Source of the DNA: Erodium maritimum
Lineage: Eukaryota; Streptophyta; Magnoliopsida; Geraniales; Geraniaceae
NCBI GenBank assembly: GCA_963921825.1
Contig: OY997588.1
Location: 56,614,803-56,678,802 of the forward strand
Length of the DNA: 64,000 nucleotides
Direction: 5' to 3'
How positions within the stretch are numbered: the stretch's first letter is position 1; the number at the start of each line of letters is the position of its first letter. The notes beneath the pieces are model-generated. The model made no database searches. It was not told the DNA's origin and was given only the letters and a program-made list of their open reading frames with translations. Below, piece by piece: positions 42,885-54,564 of this stretch. The position numbers and the translations under genes were made by a program.

Positions 42885-43845
42885 GGTTTTTTTAATTAAC
42901 ATGGTGCAATTTTATTAATAGTAAATTAAGGCATAGATGTGCGTCAAGGAACAAGCTCCTTGACCACTAGAGAAGAACAGACAGAATACATTGTTCGCAG
43001 TTCTTTGTAGAAATAGAACTGTCATTGACGGTTTTGAAGAAACGCCATAAAGGCATGTAGGAAGGGTGGGGGATGAGAAGACGGTACTGGAAGTCTTGCT
43101 CCAAATCTTGAGCAACGGCTGCATCAGTTGTATTGGGAAGATATACGCGAATCAGGGTTCCTTCCCAGGAAAAATCCCTAACTCTCTGTGTGCTAGTCTT
43201 TGACTCTGCAAAAACAAAATCAATAAAAAAATATCCACTTGGTTAGCCTGATCCAGAATCGAGAGAGGGGTCAAGGAGGGTGCGGCAGTGGAGGCCAGGG
43301 AGATTGATGCGCCGGTGGCGGCTTTAGAGATATCAAGGGTTGCTCAGGAGAGATGATCCTATACAGTTTGATCCAGTGCCAGATCAATCTGCAGTAGGTA
43401 CAGAAAACGGTACATAAAATTTGTACGCTTTCTACATGCATCGGTGGAAGCCAAGGAGGTGGGGACATCGATAGCTCCACCGATTGGGGCGATGGCGATA
43501 AGGAACCTGCTAGGGAAAGATCCGTGTGGGAGGACCCCCCGTCGGGGACCGATGAATCGTCGACGAAGAAGGTCGAGGGAGGTCGCCTCACAGAGAGGGA
43601 AGCTCTTCTAATCCAGGCCTAGCAGCATCACAAGAGGTAGAGGAATGGGGAAAACGACATTGCAGCGAAGGAGAGAGATCGAAACTACGTCGGAAAGGGT
43701 GGAGGCTGGGCCGGGGTGAGGCACGACGAGGCAGCACCGAAACCTTAGCAGAGCGACTCATGCTTTGCAAGTGTAGTATTTACGACAATGATAGTTAATC
43801 CTCATGAACTCAGCAGGCCAACTATTTATCAATTTCTTTTCTTTT
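42885..43845 (-). mobile_element. Non-LTR retroposon with perfect 13-bp target duplication
   Basis: TGTTTTGATCATA flanks both ends (42872-42884 and 43846-43858). On the minus strand the insert begins upstream of an ATG at 43770 (MSRSAKVSVLPRRASPRPS) and ends in TTAATTAAAAAAACC, an A-rich tail. Two short open stretches (43588-43770 and 43271-43591) are Pro/Ser-rich and match no family I recognise. Downstream, the frame around 43050-43200 reads VRDFSWEGTLIRVYLPNTTD and similar. There is no reverse transcriptase. Its 3' part recurs at about 8081-8300. It looks like a short retroposon mobilised in trans. Confidence 0.8.
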
Positions 43846-44108
43846 TGTTTTGATCATATGTGATTTTCATGCCCTAATGAATTGATCATATATTATTTAT
43901 ATGACTTATGGTTTGTCAAGGATTATTTACATATATTTATGAATTGATTGCAGATATTTTGCATGTTTTATGAATTGCTCACTAATCCTTTATATGCCTC
44001 TAATAATGGTCAATCCTTTAAGGTAACTTATGAGAAGATAACTAATTAAAGTAAACTTATCCTCGATTCTTTGAGGAGGAAACGATGCTTTCCTTCTTCT
44101 CTTTTGCA

Positions 44109-44318
44109 TCTGAGTTGTTGTCCCTGTATTGTGAATACTGCAAGCTAGTCATGAGGTTGACAAAACCATTTTCCAAGGAGGAAGGGGCTCGTCCGGTTAA
44201 AGCCACGGGGAATAAGGTCTCTGCCAGTGGAGGCTCTCGACGATCCCAGCAGCAGAGGAGACGGCCTGATCGGCACCTTATCCAGGTCATAGAGAAAACT
44301 GTTGCCTTGAAAGAAGTC
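44109..44318 (+). repeat. 210-bp direct repeat, left copy
   Basis: From TCTGAGTTGTTGTCCC to CTTGAAAGAAGTC. It appears identical to 45999-46208 and reads through in the retroposon's frame (SELLSLYCEYCKLVMRL...). The two copies bracket a copia LTR. Confidence 0.92.
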
Positions 44319-45998
44319 TTAGTGCCCGTAGTTCAATCCTAAATGTCCAAATGTATATATCATCGTTAGCAATAAAATTAAAGCGGCTTTATATTACTTA
44401 TGTGTTGGAGTAATATATCGATGTGTGCTCTGATCTATGCCCACCATGCGAATAGAACCATAGATCGAGATAGATCACACTCGATGGGTCCCTAGTCAAC
44501 AAAGCTTCACTAGAAGCGACTAGTATGAAAGATGGCTCTTTATGGCTTACGTTCTGTTAGTCATTGGAATGAGATTCCGGAGTCTGATCATAGATATCAT
44601 GTGGGACATGATATTGGACGACCCGCCCTGAATATGTGCCATAGATTAAGTCATGAACATATTCAGTGTTGTAGCTTGTCATGTATCCTTAGACCAAGGA
44701 GTCTTTGTGATCGCTATGTAGTCAACAACTGAGTTTGACTTGAGCCTAACGTTGTCCGTAACAGGGCTTCCATAACGGCCAGGATTGGCTTGGGGACGGG
44801 CTACATGAGTGACACGAAAGACGGCTAAGGGATTTATCCCTCATACTAAGGTATGGGAAAGATATCGGTTCTCGGCCACTTGATCGAGAGTGACTGGAAG
44901 AATAGCATGGCCATGCACATGATACTGGGTATCATATCTTCAGTCATCTCACATATCAAGGAACGGTGATTGAGAATAATAAGGATGACGGCTCTATGCC
45001 TTATCTCAATCAGGATATCGGAGATAAAAGGATAATGACAGGGATGACGGAAAGGTTAGAATCGACAGGGTCGATTCGTTATGCAGTGTCAGGCAATACT
45101 AAAGTCTCGTTAGTTGCCACTTAAATAGGATAAAGTAAAATGGGATTTTATGTTGATCTATTGACATGCATAAACCTAAGGGTCACACCGGAGGATGAAA
45201 CTCATTGACACATTTATGGAGAATGGCCAAAAGGGAGTTGTCTCGGGACATGACCAAAACTGGGTTTTGGGTCATGTGCCCGTAAGTGAATAGGACTTTA
45301 CGGATCGAGACAAGGCTTGGAGTCTTGGGATTGATCGCGTCGGATAATGTTGGACATTTCCGGTATGGAAGGCATGGAGGCGATGAGCGAATCACGGGAC
45401 CTCGTTGGAAATGGCCACGGGCCATGTTCCAAGATGCCCATGAAAGGCCCATGCAACCAAGGCCCATGGAACTAATTAATCAAGTCTTGATTAATTAGTA
45501 CTAAGTAAGCAAGACAAGGATTAAGGTGTTGGTGATTCACCACCTAACCCAATCTTGTCTTGCCATACTTTGTCCTATTTACACCTTACTTGACACCATA
45601 CTTGTCCCATGCCTTTAGTTGGACAAGTATGTGTTTTGTTATGTTTAAGTCATCTTTTTTCAACATAACAAAGACAAGACAAGAATAGGAAACACATTTT
45701 CTCTCCCTCTTCCATGGCCATTTCGGGTTTGGCTAGTTTCCACCTCCATTTTTGTGTTCTTGAGTCCTCAAAGAGAAGAACTACGTGGCTTTGATTCCCA
45801 TGTGGATACGTAGGCGTCTTGGAGACTCAAGTCAATCATTCGTTAACCGGTGTTCTTGTTTTGGTAAGAGATAGTGCTGAATTTTTCTCTTGTGAATCCA
45901 TTCTTTGTTAGTTGTTTCATGGTTTTAATCGTCTCTTGGTTTTTATTGATTTTCCGCTGCGAGTTGGTTCATCTCCAACCCTACCTCGAGACCTAACA
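44315..45998 (+). mobile_element. Copia-family solo LTR lacking its first bases
   Basis: An LTR of about 1.68 kb ending CTACCTCGAGACCTAACA. Full copies of this family start TGTTAGTCTTAGTGCCC (61348). Here the left junction reads GAAAGAAGTCTTAGTGCCC, so the first four or five bases are missing, with a 4-bp overlap (AGTC) between target and LTR. No internal region is present. It is flanked by the 210-bp duplication and not by a 5-bp one. It includes the inverted repeat CTAATTAATCAAG/CTTGATTAATTAG at 45472-45498. Confidence 0.88.
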
Positions 45999-46208
45999 TC
46001 TGAGTTGTTGTCCCTGTATTGTGAATACTGCAAGCTAGTCATGAGGTTGACAAAACCATTTTCCAAGGAGGAAGGGGCTCGTCCGGTTAAAGCCACGGGG
46101 AATAAGGTCTCTGCCAGTGGAGGCTCTCGACGATCCCAGCAGCAGAGGAGACGGCCTGATCGGCACCTTATCCAGGTCATAGAGAAAACTGTTGCCTTGA
46201 AAGAAGTC
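45999..46208 (+). repeat. 210-bp direct repeat, right copy
   Basis: Second copy of 44109-44318. It begins exactly at the LTR 3' end and continues into the rest of the retroposon reading frame (TCGTGCAGTCAGG). Confidence 0.92.
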
Positions 46209-47322
46209 GTGCAGTCAGGTTTGAAGATCAACGATGTATTGCCGAGTCCTGAGAAACTGGCCTCTATTCAAAAATGGTCTATAAATGATTAAGTACGGAA
46301 TGGGAAGTCGGAAGCAGAGCTTGTGGTAGCATTAGGAATCAAGCCAAGTGATCATTCGATGACCATGAGGCAGAGGCGTGCAAGGAAGGATGCAACCTTA
46401 CACGATGAGATCTTTTTCTGTAACCTACCTTACGACACCACAGATAATTGACTTCGGCATGCATTTGGTTCCTTTGGAGAAGTCGTTGCCTCATATGTGC
46501 CTCGCCGGACAAATCCTAAGGCTCAGATTTTTGTGTTTGTGAGATTCTGATCTAAGGTTCTGGTTGTTCAGTCAGTAGAAAATTTGAATGGATATACGGT
46601 GAATAGGTATATCTTGTTCGTAGCCCTCGCCAAACATCGGAAAATCAGTCAGATCTCATGAGGCTCAAAACAGAGTGATATCAAGCATGATTCTGGGGTC
46701 AGGGAAGCCATCCTATCGTTACTGGATCGTTCACCTTTGGTTGATCCTTCGTCGGCGGTGTCCTCCGGCGATAAATCACTTCATATTCGCTCCAAGAGAT
46801 CACCAGGGCAATTGGATTTGAAAGTTCAAACTTCCAATCTCATTCTAGATTTGATTGCGTATGTTGAGGGATTAGTTGTGAAAGATTGTGTCGTTGTTAA
46901 CCACGAAATCCCGGCTGGTTTAGCCAACGATGTCGTAGTTGTCCGTGCGGAGAATGAAGATGCAGCATCGACATGCCGTGTCGAAGCCCATAAGGTTAAT
47001 GGTGGAGTGTTTTGGGGAGGTGGGTTGCTTCTAGGTCAAGTAACCCAAGATCCACTTACCCAAGAACCTATAAATCTGGATCAAGCACAAGACCCATAAA
47101 TTCCGGACCAATTCTCGGAACTAGTTCAGATGTGGTGATAGTTGAGACCGTTTCAGAGGGTATGGTAGTCAGCTCAGGTGTTAGGACCGCCTTCGAAAAC
47201 CGAGTGTCCCGAGTTCCAGCTCAAGATGTGTATCGAGAGGTAATCATGGTAAGGGTAGTCCGTGGAAGGACATTTTGCTTAAACCTTCGAAACGTCAGAG
47301 TCGACCTCCTAAACACTTCTTG
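46000..47322 (+). pseudogene. RRM protein of retroposon copy B, broken
   Basis: The frame runs open to 46292 (KWSIND, stop). An RNA-recognition motif follows at about 46410-46660: IFFCNLPYDTTDN (RNP2), FGSFGEVVASYVPRRTNPKA, IFVFVRF (RNP1), then ENLNGYTVNRYILFVALAKH. Stops lie after DTTDN and after VFVRF. Downstream, GSPWKDILLKPSKRQSRP (about 47256-47310) matches GSPWKDALFKPPSSEG in copy A. The RRM would bind RNA; in LINE ORF1 proteins it helps form the retrotransposition particle. Function here is inferred from the family only. Confidence 0.7.
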
Positions 47323-47916
47323 AACTACTACACAGCTTTGTCTAAGCTAAGAGCATGATATCTAAGTCATGAAAGAATCGTCAATCAAGTTAATGTCTGG
47401 TCACAGGTCGCGCAAGCTCGTAAAGCTTACACGGATCAGTCTAAAGCGAAGGTTGCCGATGATATTTAGGAAGGTTAACAGTGGGTCATCAATGAGGGTT
47501 GATTGTTGAGTTTTGGCCCCGAATTTTCGTTTTTTAGGATATGTTGCCCAACGAACTATGATTTTTTTCCTTTTGAGTTCTCGTTATCCAGCTCCCCTCG
47601 TAATTGTTTTCTCGGGGCTTTCCCCCTCAGATACTTTCTTTCTTGGAGAGTAATATTTTTCTAATAAAAAATGTGTTGATAAAATAAAACTAATTACAGT
47701 AAATGGTAAGGTTTATAAAAATAGGGTTATATACTTTTTAGTACCCAAATGTTTCGTCCACGAACGATTTGGTACCCTTATGTTTCAAATGACCAATTTA
47801 CTACCCTTTTGATTTGTCCACAGGCAGAATTGGCATATTCCGTTACAAAACTAACGGAATATTCCTCTAAGTTAGTCATGTGTAGTTAAGTGAGGTGTGA
47901 AATGACGATTTTACCC

Positions 47917-48442
47917 TTTCTTATTTTAAGCTTATAAATTTGATAGACAAAATTACCATTATACCCTTAGTTATAATACAATAAATAAATAAATTTAAAA
48001 TTTAAAATAAAAGTTAAAAATTAAATTAATTTTTTAAAAAATTAAAAACTTGAAAAACTTTAAAAATTAAAATTTTAATAGATTAAAAAATTTAAAAAAC
48101 TAAAAATTAGAAAAAATAAAATCTAAATATCATAAAATAAAATAATTAAAAATTAAAACAATAAAAAAATTTTAAAAAGTAATAAACAAATAAATACAAA
48201 TAATAAAATAAGTAAATAGATTAATTGCATAAGAAAAAATGAAAATTAAAAATAAATTATTAATTATAAATTATTCAAAAAATTATTTCAGAAATTTTTT
48301 AAAAAAAATATTAACTATTTCAGAAAATAATAAATAAGAAATGCGAAAGATATATTAAAATAATTTTTTTTAAATAATTCAATAAAATAAAATAAATTTA
48401 TTTATTTATTTTTATGAAGAAAAAAAAACTTATTAAAAAATA
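47917..48442. other. AT-rich non-coding core of the Mutator-like element
   Basis: Extremely A/T-rich with homopolymer runs of A and T. No gene. It resumes after the gypsy insertion at 57157. Confidence 0.6.
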
Positions 48443-48447
48443 AGTTT

Positions 48448-51400
48448 TGTGAAGGCCGCTTTGGTAAAAGATTTAATCTATTTAATTTCTGTTCGATCGG
48501 AGCGTCGAGGTTGGGTTTTGGATCGAAGTGTGAGTTTTTGCACAAAAAAAAGAAAGAAAAGTTGTTTAAAAAAAAGGGCTGGACGGGCAGACCAGGCCCG
48601 ATCCACAGAACCGGCCCAAGCCCGGTCTTTATAAGCACGGTTTTAGGGTTTCATACCCATTTCTCCTCTCAGAAACGCGCAACCCCTCACGCCTCCTCTC
48701 TCCCGATCGCTCTCCCCTTCCCATCTTCGACCCTCGCTTCCCTTTCGCCTCTCCGTCCAACCACGCCGCACCGCCGTCAACCCTCTCGAGCTCTCTCTCC
48801 CTCCCGTGCACAGCGCCGCCTCCATCTCCTCTCTCCCTCCCGTGCACAGCGCCGACCGTCGTCTCCCTCTCTTTCTCTTCTCGTCCGACCGCCTCTCTCT
48901 CTCTCCTTCCTGTTCAGCTCGAGACACCTGCGACCGAGCTTAGCCCGAGCTCCCGCCGTCACCGGCGAGCTCACCAGATCCGGGACGGGACGCCGAGCCC
49001 TCCGGATATGAGGCGATAAGTGTCGCCACGCTCAGCCCCTCCGCCACGCTCCCAGGACAGCGACCTCCCCGCCGTTGTCCTCTCCTTCACGGTGAGATTC
49101 GCGGCCTTTGAGGCCTCGGTCGCAGGCGGTGTCTCCGTCGGTGGCCGGCCGGTTTCAAAACCGAGCCCATTCTTCCTCTTCCCTTGTTTTCTTTCGTGTG
49201 ATTCTGGTTCTATGTTGTTGAAAGCAAAGTGATTGTGGATCTGAACCCTGTTGAAACTGTTTTGTTTTGTTCTATATTTGAATCTGTAACCTTGATTGAA
49301 CAAAAGGAATTGAAAGGAAACCTAATTCGAGATTTGAAATTAAAAAGGAAATTTAATTTGAAATAAAAACGGGTTGATTCGAAGAAATTGGGGATTTGGA
49401 ACTGTGAGCAGAACTGTAGAAGTTTTGGGAAACGTGGAACGATTTTTAAACGAGTGGGAACCGAACGAATAACTGAGCGTTTAAATCAAACTTGAACGGG
49501 ACTGAAACGGGAACGCTGAATCGGACACCTCGGGATCTGTGTCTCGGAACTTGTACCTCGGGATCCGTGCACGGAACCCGTGCCTCGAAAACCATGCCTC
49601 GGGATCCGTGCATTGGGAACCGTACCTAGGGAAATGTGCATCGGGTTCTGTGCTCGAGATTCGGGTGCTCGAACCCGATTCGTCGTTTAATCCCGATTTT
49701 AGCTCGATCGAGTTTAAAAGGAAATAGTTGAACTTAAATCGAAACCTTCATCACTTTTAATTTATCTTTGAAACCGTTTTTGATTGTGGCTTTCGTTTTA
49801 AATTAGAGTTCGGCTTCGATCGAAGAGAAGATCGGAGTTAAATCTAGACGTGGACTTCGCCCTAGAAGACGGTGTTTGCCCGGTCGTCAGCAGCTAGGAG
49901 ACGCTGTTGTGGTATCGTCTTGAGGTAAGGAAAGTAGCGAATACCGGTTCGATTGTGGAAAGTTACTAGTATGCATGCTAGGTAATAATAATAAAATCGA
50001 AAAGATCGTAGTTTGGCATGTAGGATGCGAACAACTAGCGTAGACGTATGAACTGTGAACATTTACGTTTTCTGTCTTGGGAATTGTTGTGCTGGTAGTT
50101 TCGTGCCATGACGTGCCCGTAGGATTGTTTGCTGAGTGCTTCTGCTAGTGTGCTTGTGCTGTTTGAACGGATATTAAATAACGAACATGAAAGGATAGGA
50201 TTGAACTAGTGGTGTATGCCGATGTCCTGTGTGATTATTCCTAGTTAATTGATATGTTGAACTGTGGGATGGTTGGAGATTTGATACCGGTTAAGCCGGT
50301 GGGGTTACCACGTTGAACGTGGGGTCGGTAAGATATGGTAAGTACGTGACGGTTTGAGTGTGCTTAAGAGTTGAATAAGACTATTGCTCGGTGTTGTATC
50401 ATTGTGATTGTGTGTGGGCATGTGTGCCGTGTTTGTTGTAATGAAAACCCTTGGTTGTGATATGGTCGGGTGAGTGATAGACCGACGTGCCGTGTATTTG
50501 TGGTAAGACTGTTGGGCTTGGTGAGCCGTGTTTGATCTGTGGCATTTCGATGCACGATTGTTATTATTTTGTGTATTCCTTGATGATGGTATTCCGGTTA
50601 AGATTGGGCCTACGGGTCGTGTTTAGAGCCGACGGGTCGGGCCGACGGGCCATAATATGGTTGGGGCCTACGAGTCGTGTTGGGCCTATGGGTCGTGTTG
50701 CATAGAGCCGACGGGTCGGAGCTTACGGGACACATCATATTATATTGCATAGGGCCGACGGGTCGGAGCCGACGGGCCACATCATATCATATTGCATAGG
50801 GCCGACGGGTCGGAGCTGACAGGCCAAATCATATCATAGTGGGCCTACGGGTCGTGGTTGGGCATACGGGTCGTGGTTGGGCCTACGGGTCGTGTTGGGC
50901 ACTGGGTGCCGTGTTTCAGCCTCGATGATCTAGGGTCCTTTGGAGACGTTTCCAAGAGTCCTGGCGAATGCGTCCTCATAAGGCTGTTTCCGGCATTCTC
51001 GACGTTATACGTATTTGCGACGTTATGCGTCTCCTCTGGAGCAAGAGGTAGTCCGATGGATATTTGACCTACCGACTTGTTATTGATGGTATTGAGCTGT
51101 GTATAGCCGGTGGAGTTCGGGTATTGCGGTGCGGGACGTGTACATTGTTGGTTTTTGTGTTGATTGTGTTTGATGTTTGTTATTGTTGATTGTGTGAAAG
51201 TCGTCGTTAAGAGTATTGTAAGATTGGCTATGAACCCCGGTTTGGTATTTAGTCGTGCTGTACTAGTATGCCCTAATTGGACGGTTACTCGTGGTGGTGA
51301 GCCGATGTTCATTACCTTAACTACTTCTCTACTAGGCGAAAGCTCACCCCTTACATTGTTGATTTTCAAGTGTTGAGCGGGACTTGTACTAGCAGGACAT

Positions 51401-51617
51401 AGCTGAGCTTGGGAGCTTGCGCGGGTCTTGTCTAGTCGGTCTAGTGGCGTGCGTTTATTTTGAACCGAATTTTGTATACTGGGTTTTGTGAGCTGTTAAC
51501 TTTGTCAATTGATTTCTTATCACTTTTGAAATTTTATCCTTCGTAATTTTACCGTGTTTATTTATTATTTCAAGTTCACATCTCGAGTCCGGTCAAAACC
51601 GGATTTGGGGCGTGACA
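48448..51617 (+). repeat. 5' LTR of the gag-only gypsy element
   Basis: Starts TGTGAAGGCCGCTTTGGTAA, ends GGATTTGGGGCGTGACA. The TATA box lies near 48628. It has a GATCCGTG-type minisatellite near 49550-49660 and a CCTACGGGTCG/CCGACGGGTCGG minisatellite at about 50600-50890. The R/U5 part is shared with the other gypsy LTRs of the window. Confidence 0.92.
48628..48634 (+). promoter_or_regulatory. LTR promoter: TATA box with nearby telo-box
   Basis: TTTATAAGC is followed about 12 bp later by TTTTAGGGTTTCAT, which includes the plant telo-box (AAACCCTAA on the other strand). The same arrangement recurs in the 3' LTR near 54769-54790. Likely transcription start is shortly downstream. Confidence 0.55.
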
Positions 51618-51620
51618 ATT

Positions 51621-51632
51621 GGTATCAGAGCC
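51621..51632 (+). promoter_or_regulatory. Primer-binding site, initiator tRNA-Met type
   Basis: TGGTATCAGAGC, a perfect plant iMet primer site, starts 3 bp after the 5' LTR of the gag-only element. Confidence 0.9.
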
Positions 51633-52662
51633 TGGTTTCAATTTGAAGTGAGTTTTCAAACCTCGACCGTACGTCAATTAGGTGGGTAGATTTAGGGGGT
51701 TCAAGTCGTAGCGCTCAGTGACGCGAGTCGGAAATATCTTGTGCGTAGAGTCGAAACAACAAGAGCCTCGTTTGTTAAGTGTATTGTTTAAGTTTTACCA
51801 TAATCGGTTTGAACCTTAATTGTTGTGTGTTGTACACCTCAGTGGATCCATGATGCCGATCGGTTGAGATCGAGGTCGGTTAACGAGTGATGCTCGAACC
51901 GGTTATTGCGTGTGTGTATTGATGAATTGATAGTTAGTAGGGGCCGCCTTGATCGGCCGTGGTTTGACTTGTGAAACCTCCGGCCTAAGTGTCGTGGTTG
52001 TTTTGTGAACTTGTGTGGTTGCAGTTATTGTGCAATTGAACTCTTTTACAAGTGTGAAATTATTGAGACCGTGGTGTAAAGGTTGAGATAGATTGCTGTG
52101 TGCTATACTGGTGATTGAGTGTTGTGTGCAGCTAATGTTTGGTTGTCCCGCATAAGCGGATGGTTAACTTAATTTACGAACGGGTCATGCCCGATTTTCT
52201 GCAGAAACTGAAGTATATGTACCATCACGATTCAGCTATAGGGGCCACTGTAGCTAAACGTGAATGGAGGGATATCGAGTGGTTACAACGTAATTCAGGG
52301 ATGCCTGAATCGGGTTGTAACGACGAGAGATTAACACTAATGTTAAGTTAGAAAGAGAACGTGTTAAGAAATTGAAACTAAGTGTTGGGTGTAAATCTGG
52401 AGGTTGCTTGAAGTATAAGTGGTAGTGTGTGTGATTTGAGTGTGATCTTGATGTGAAAGTGAAATTGTGTAACTCCGCTGTATGCATTTTGATCTGTGTG
52501 ATGATTTTGTGTGTGAATTCTCCGTTGTGTACTATTGTGTGTTTTACTACTGAGTATAGTATTACTATAAGTACTAGTAGTGTGGCGTTAGTTTTGTAAG
52601 CGCATTGTTCTTATTGGATTAAGAAGTTGAGCTTGTGCGTTACCGTGCAGAAGTTTTGTGAC

Positions 52663-53529
52663 ATGGCGCGTACTTATGTTTCGCGAGGTACCAGAGGACG
52701 GACCGCTAGAGGCCGAGGACGAGTACCGACCGCTAGGTCAACAGGGGCGACTAGTGCCCAGGGTGCGCCCGCTGAGGGGAACGAGAGGGCGGAGACAGCC
52801 CAGGCGGTAGCTCTAGAGGAGCTGACCCGCACTGTTCAGGGTTTGGTGGCAGCCATGGCACAGAGAGAGGCTACAGCTCCGACACCTGAGGCTGTACCTG
52901 CTGCCACTGCAACTGAGATCTTGAGGCCTAGCTCGATCGACAGCCTCACCGCTCAGGCACTACAAGACTTTCGCAAGCTGGGCACACCAGTGTTTTCCGG
53001 GGAGCCTGACCCCGAGGCAGCCGAGAGATGGCTGGAGCGGGTGACCCGCAACTTGGACACTTCAGGAGTACTGGATGGCAGTAGGAGAGTGTCCTTCGCA
53101 GCATTTCAGCTGGAGGGGGATGCTTATCATTGGTGGCAGCGCGAGCAGACGCGCGTGAGGGATGACTTCTCGTTGTTTGGACAGCGTTTCCTTGAGCAGT
53201 ACTTCCCACAGTCAGTATTGGATGACAACCATCAGCAGTTCCTGGAGTTGCGCCAGGAGGGCATGATAGTCTCCGAGTACGAGTCGAGATTCACTTCCTT
53301 GTCTCGATTTGCTCGAGAGATGGTAGCGACAGACGTTCTACGTTGCCGACGATTTGAGGCAGGTCTCAGTCCCGAGATCGCGGATCGAGTCACTGCTATG
53401 AGGACCCGAGTCTATTCAGACCTGGTGGACCAGGCACTGGCCGTGGAGCGATGCCTCCGCGATACGGCTAGAGTGTGGGAGGTCAGGCAGAGGGCGATCA
53501 GTTTCCTGAGGCCATTTGAAGGCCCGTGA
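52663..53529 (+). CDS. gag: gag of the non-autonomous gypsy element
   Basis: Open for 288 codons from ATG 52663 (MARTYVSRGTRGRTARGRGR); an upstream in-frame ATG at 52627 exists, but the chosen one matches the start of the related gag at 16808. An Arg/Gly-rich N-terminus is followed by the capsid core (FRKLGTPVFSGEPDPEAAER, about residues 116-135; YHWWQREQ; LEQYFPQSVLDD; FLELRQEG). It stops at TGA 53527-53529 before the nucleocapsid. The zinc knuckles lie in the next open stretch (53603-53815: CYRCGQQGHTVRDC and CHQCGRPGHFAARC), so a small frameshift separates capsid from nucleocapsid. No protease or RT follows. Confidence 0.9.
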   Translation: MARTYVSRGTRGRTARGRGRVPTARSTGATSAQGAPAEGNERAETAQAVALEELTRTVQGLVAAMAQREATAPTPEAVPAATATEILRPSSIDSLTAQALQDFRKLGTPVFSGEPDPEAAERWLERVTRNLDTSGVLDGSRRVSFAAFQLEGDAYHWWQREQTRVRDDFSLFGQRFLEQYFPQSVLDDNHQQFLELRQEGMIVSEYESRFTSLSRFAREMVATDVLRCRRFEAGLSPEIADRVTAMRTRVYSDLVDQALAVERCLRDTARVWEVRQRAISFLRPFEGP

Positions 53530-53602
53530 TCCGAGGAGGCAGAGGACCTCGGGATCATTCTAGTCCCAGACACAGTGGAGAGAGACGCGACGTGCTGGAT
53601 TA

Positions 53603-53815
53603 GTGGCTTCCGTTAGACCTGCTCCGACAGAGCGAGCTTGTTATCGGTGTGGGCAGCAGGGCCACACGGTTCGAGATTGTCCGAGGGACAGATCTGAGGG
53701 GAGACAGAGTGCTGGGCCACTGCTATGCCACCAGTGCGGACGACCTGGACACTTCGCGGCCAGATGTCCTGATCGAGTTGGAGAGATGTCAGTCCCACGA
53801 CACCATCAGTCATAG
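53603..53815 (+). pseudogene. Nucleocapsid part of gag, out of frame with capsid
   Basis: Two CCHC zinc knuckles (CYRCGQQGHTVRDC at 53637; CHQCGRPGHFAARC at about 53726). It is separated from the capsid frame by a stop and frameshift near 53520. The last codons before the stop are RHHQS. Confidence 0.85.
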
Positions 53816-54564
53816 ACTGTACTGTTACCTCAGTTCCAGCAGCGTCATGTTCAGACACAGAGAGCTCCGTGGCAGGCAGCGAGCACGCCAGTACCGAGGT
53901 AGAGAGCTGCGCAGCAGGTGGCACTTCCACCATCCCCGAGAGGCGGACCCCCGTTGCAACATGGTCGGGTGTATGCCGTCGTTGATTCACGGGCAGAGAG
54001 ATAGGACTCCGATCGTGGGACCGTTCGGGATTTCGAGCACGCTGCGGAGTAGAGGACATCGAGGAGCGTGGGACTAAGGAGAGTCCGGGAGCTGTTTTTG
54101 TTTTGACTCTAGAACTGTGCCTCTTTTTGAGACTTGCGTTTGACTCGTGTTGGTCTGTTACTTTTAGTTTTGTTGCACTTTTTGAGCTTGTTTTGGTTTA
54201 AGCCTTTCTCGGTTTTCGGAGTTTGCTTCCTGAGTTTGACCCTGTAGCGTTGAGATCAGAGTGGCGCATCAAAAGCGTGGTGGAATCCCTTCGTTTTTCT
54301 GTGTATGCGTTACTGTTGAGCGACGAGAGTGGTTGTGGAGAGGTGTCGTTGTGTTGGACCCGTTTTAAGGGCGACGTGAGTTGTTTTCCAGTGTGACGCC
54401 CCTACCGACGGAGGATTCCAGTGTCGACTAACTGGCTTAAGTGCTTCCCGTGTGCTTGAGGGTGGTTCGACTAGGAGTGTTAATCGGACGTTCCCTGAGT
54501 TAAGGTCAGGTGGAACGCGTTCGTTTTAAATTTCGAGGACGAAATTCTTTTAAGGGGGGTAGAT
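53816..54564 (+). other. Non-coding 3' part of the gag-only element
   Basis: After a short stretch that still matches the spacer before protease in the related element, the sequence holds no pol domain. It ends in the polypurine tract AAGGGGGGTAGAT (54552-54564) before the 3' LTR. Confidence 0.75.

Larger units (their letters stand above)
44056..47687 (+). mobile_element. RRM-coding LINE-like retroposon (copy B), split by a copia LTR
   Basis: Flanked by a 16-bp target duplication with one mismatch: AACTAATTAAAGTAAA (44040-44055) and AACTAATTACAGTAAA (47688-47703). Removing the inserted LTR and the extra 210-bp copy leaves about 1.74 kb. The interior codes for a basic region, an RNA-recognition motif and a GSPWKD tail, as in copy A at 57316-59765. 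The 3' end (CTAATAAAAAATGTG, then GATAAAATAAAAC) is A-rich, as expected for target-primed insertion. No endonuclease or reverse transcriptase sequence is present. Confidence 0.72.

Noticed and set aside
48511..49303. Frames of 166 and 110 codons (Ser/Pro- or Arg-rich)
   Set aside because: Located in the 5' LTR leader of the gag-only gypsy; near-identical frames recur in the 3' LTR at 54746-55443, so they are LTR sequence.
50600..50890. CRISPR-like array of short repeats
   Set aside because: Imperfect CCGACGGGTCGG/CCTACGGGTCG units without unique spacers, inside a plant LTR; a minisatellite.
50845..51369. 174-codon minus-strand frame, repeated at 56387-56881
   Set aside because: Both lie in equivalent parts of the two LTRs of one element; an LTR shadow, not a gene.
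53613..54077. 148- and 142-codon frames overlapping the zinc knuckles
   Set aside because: Out-of-frame readings of the nucleocapsid region.
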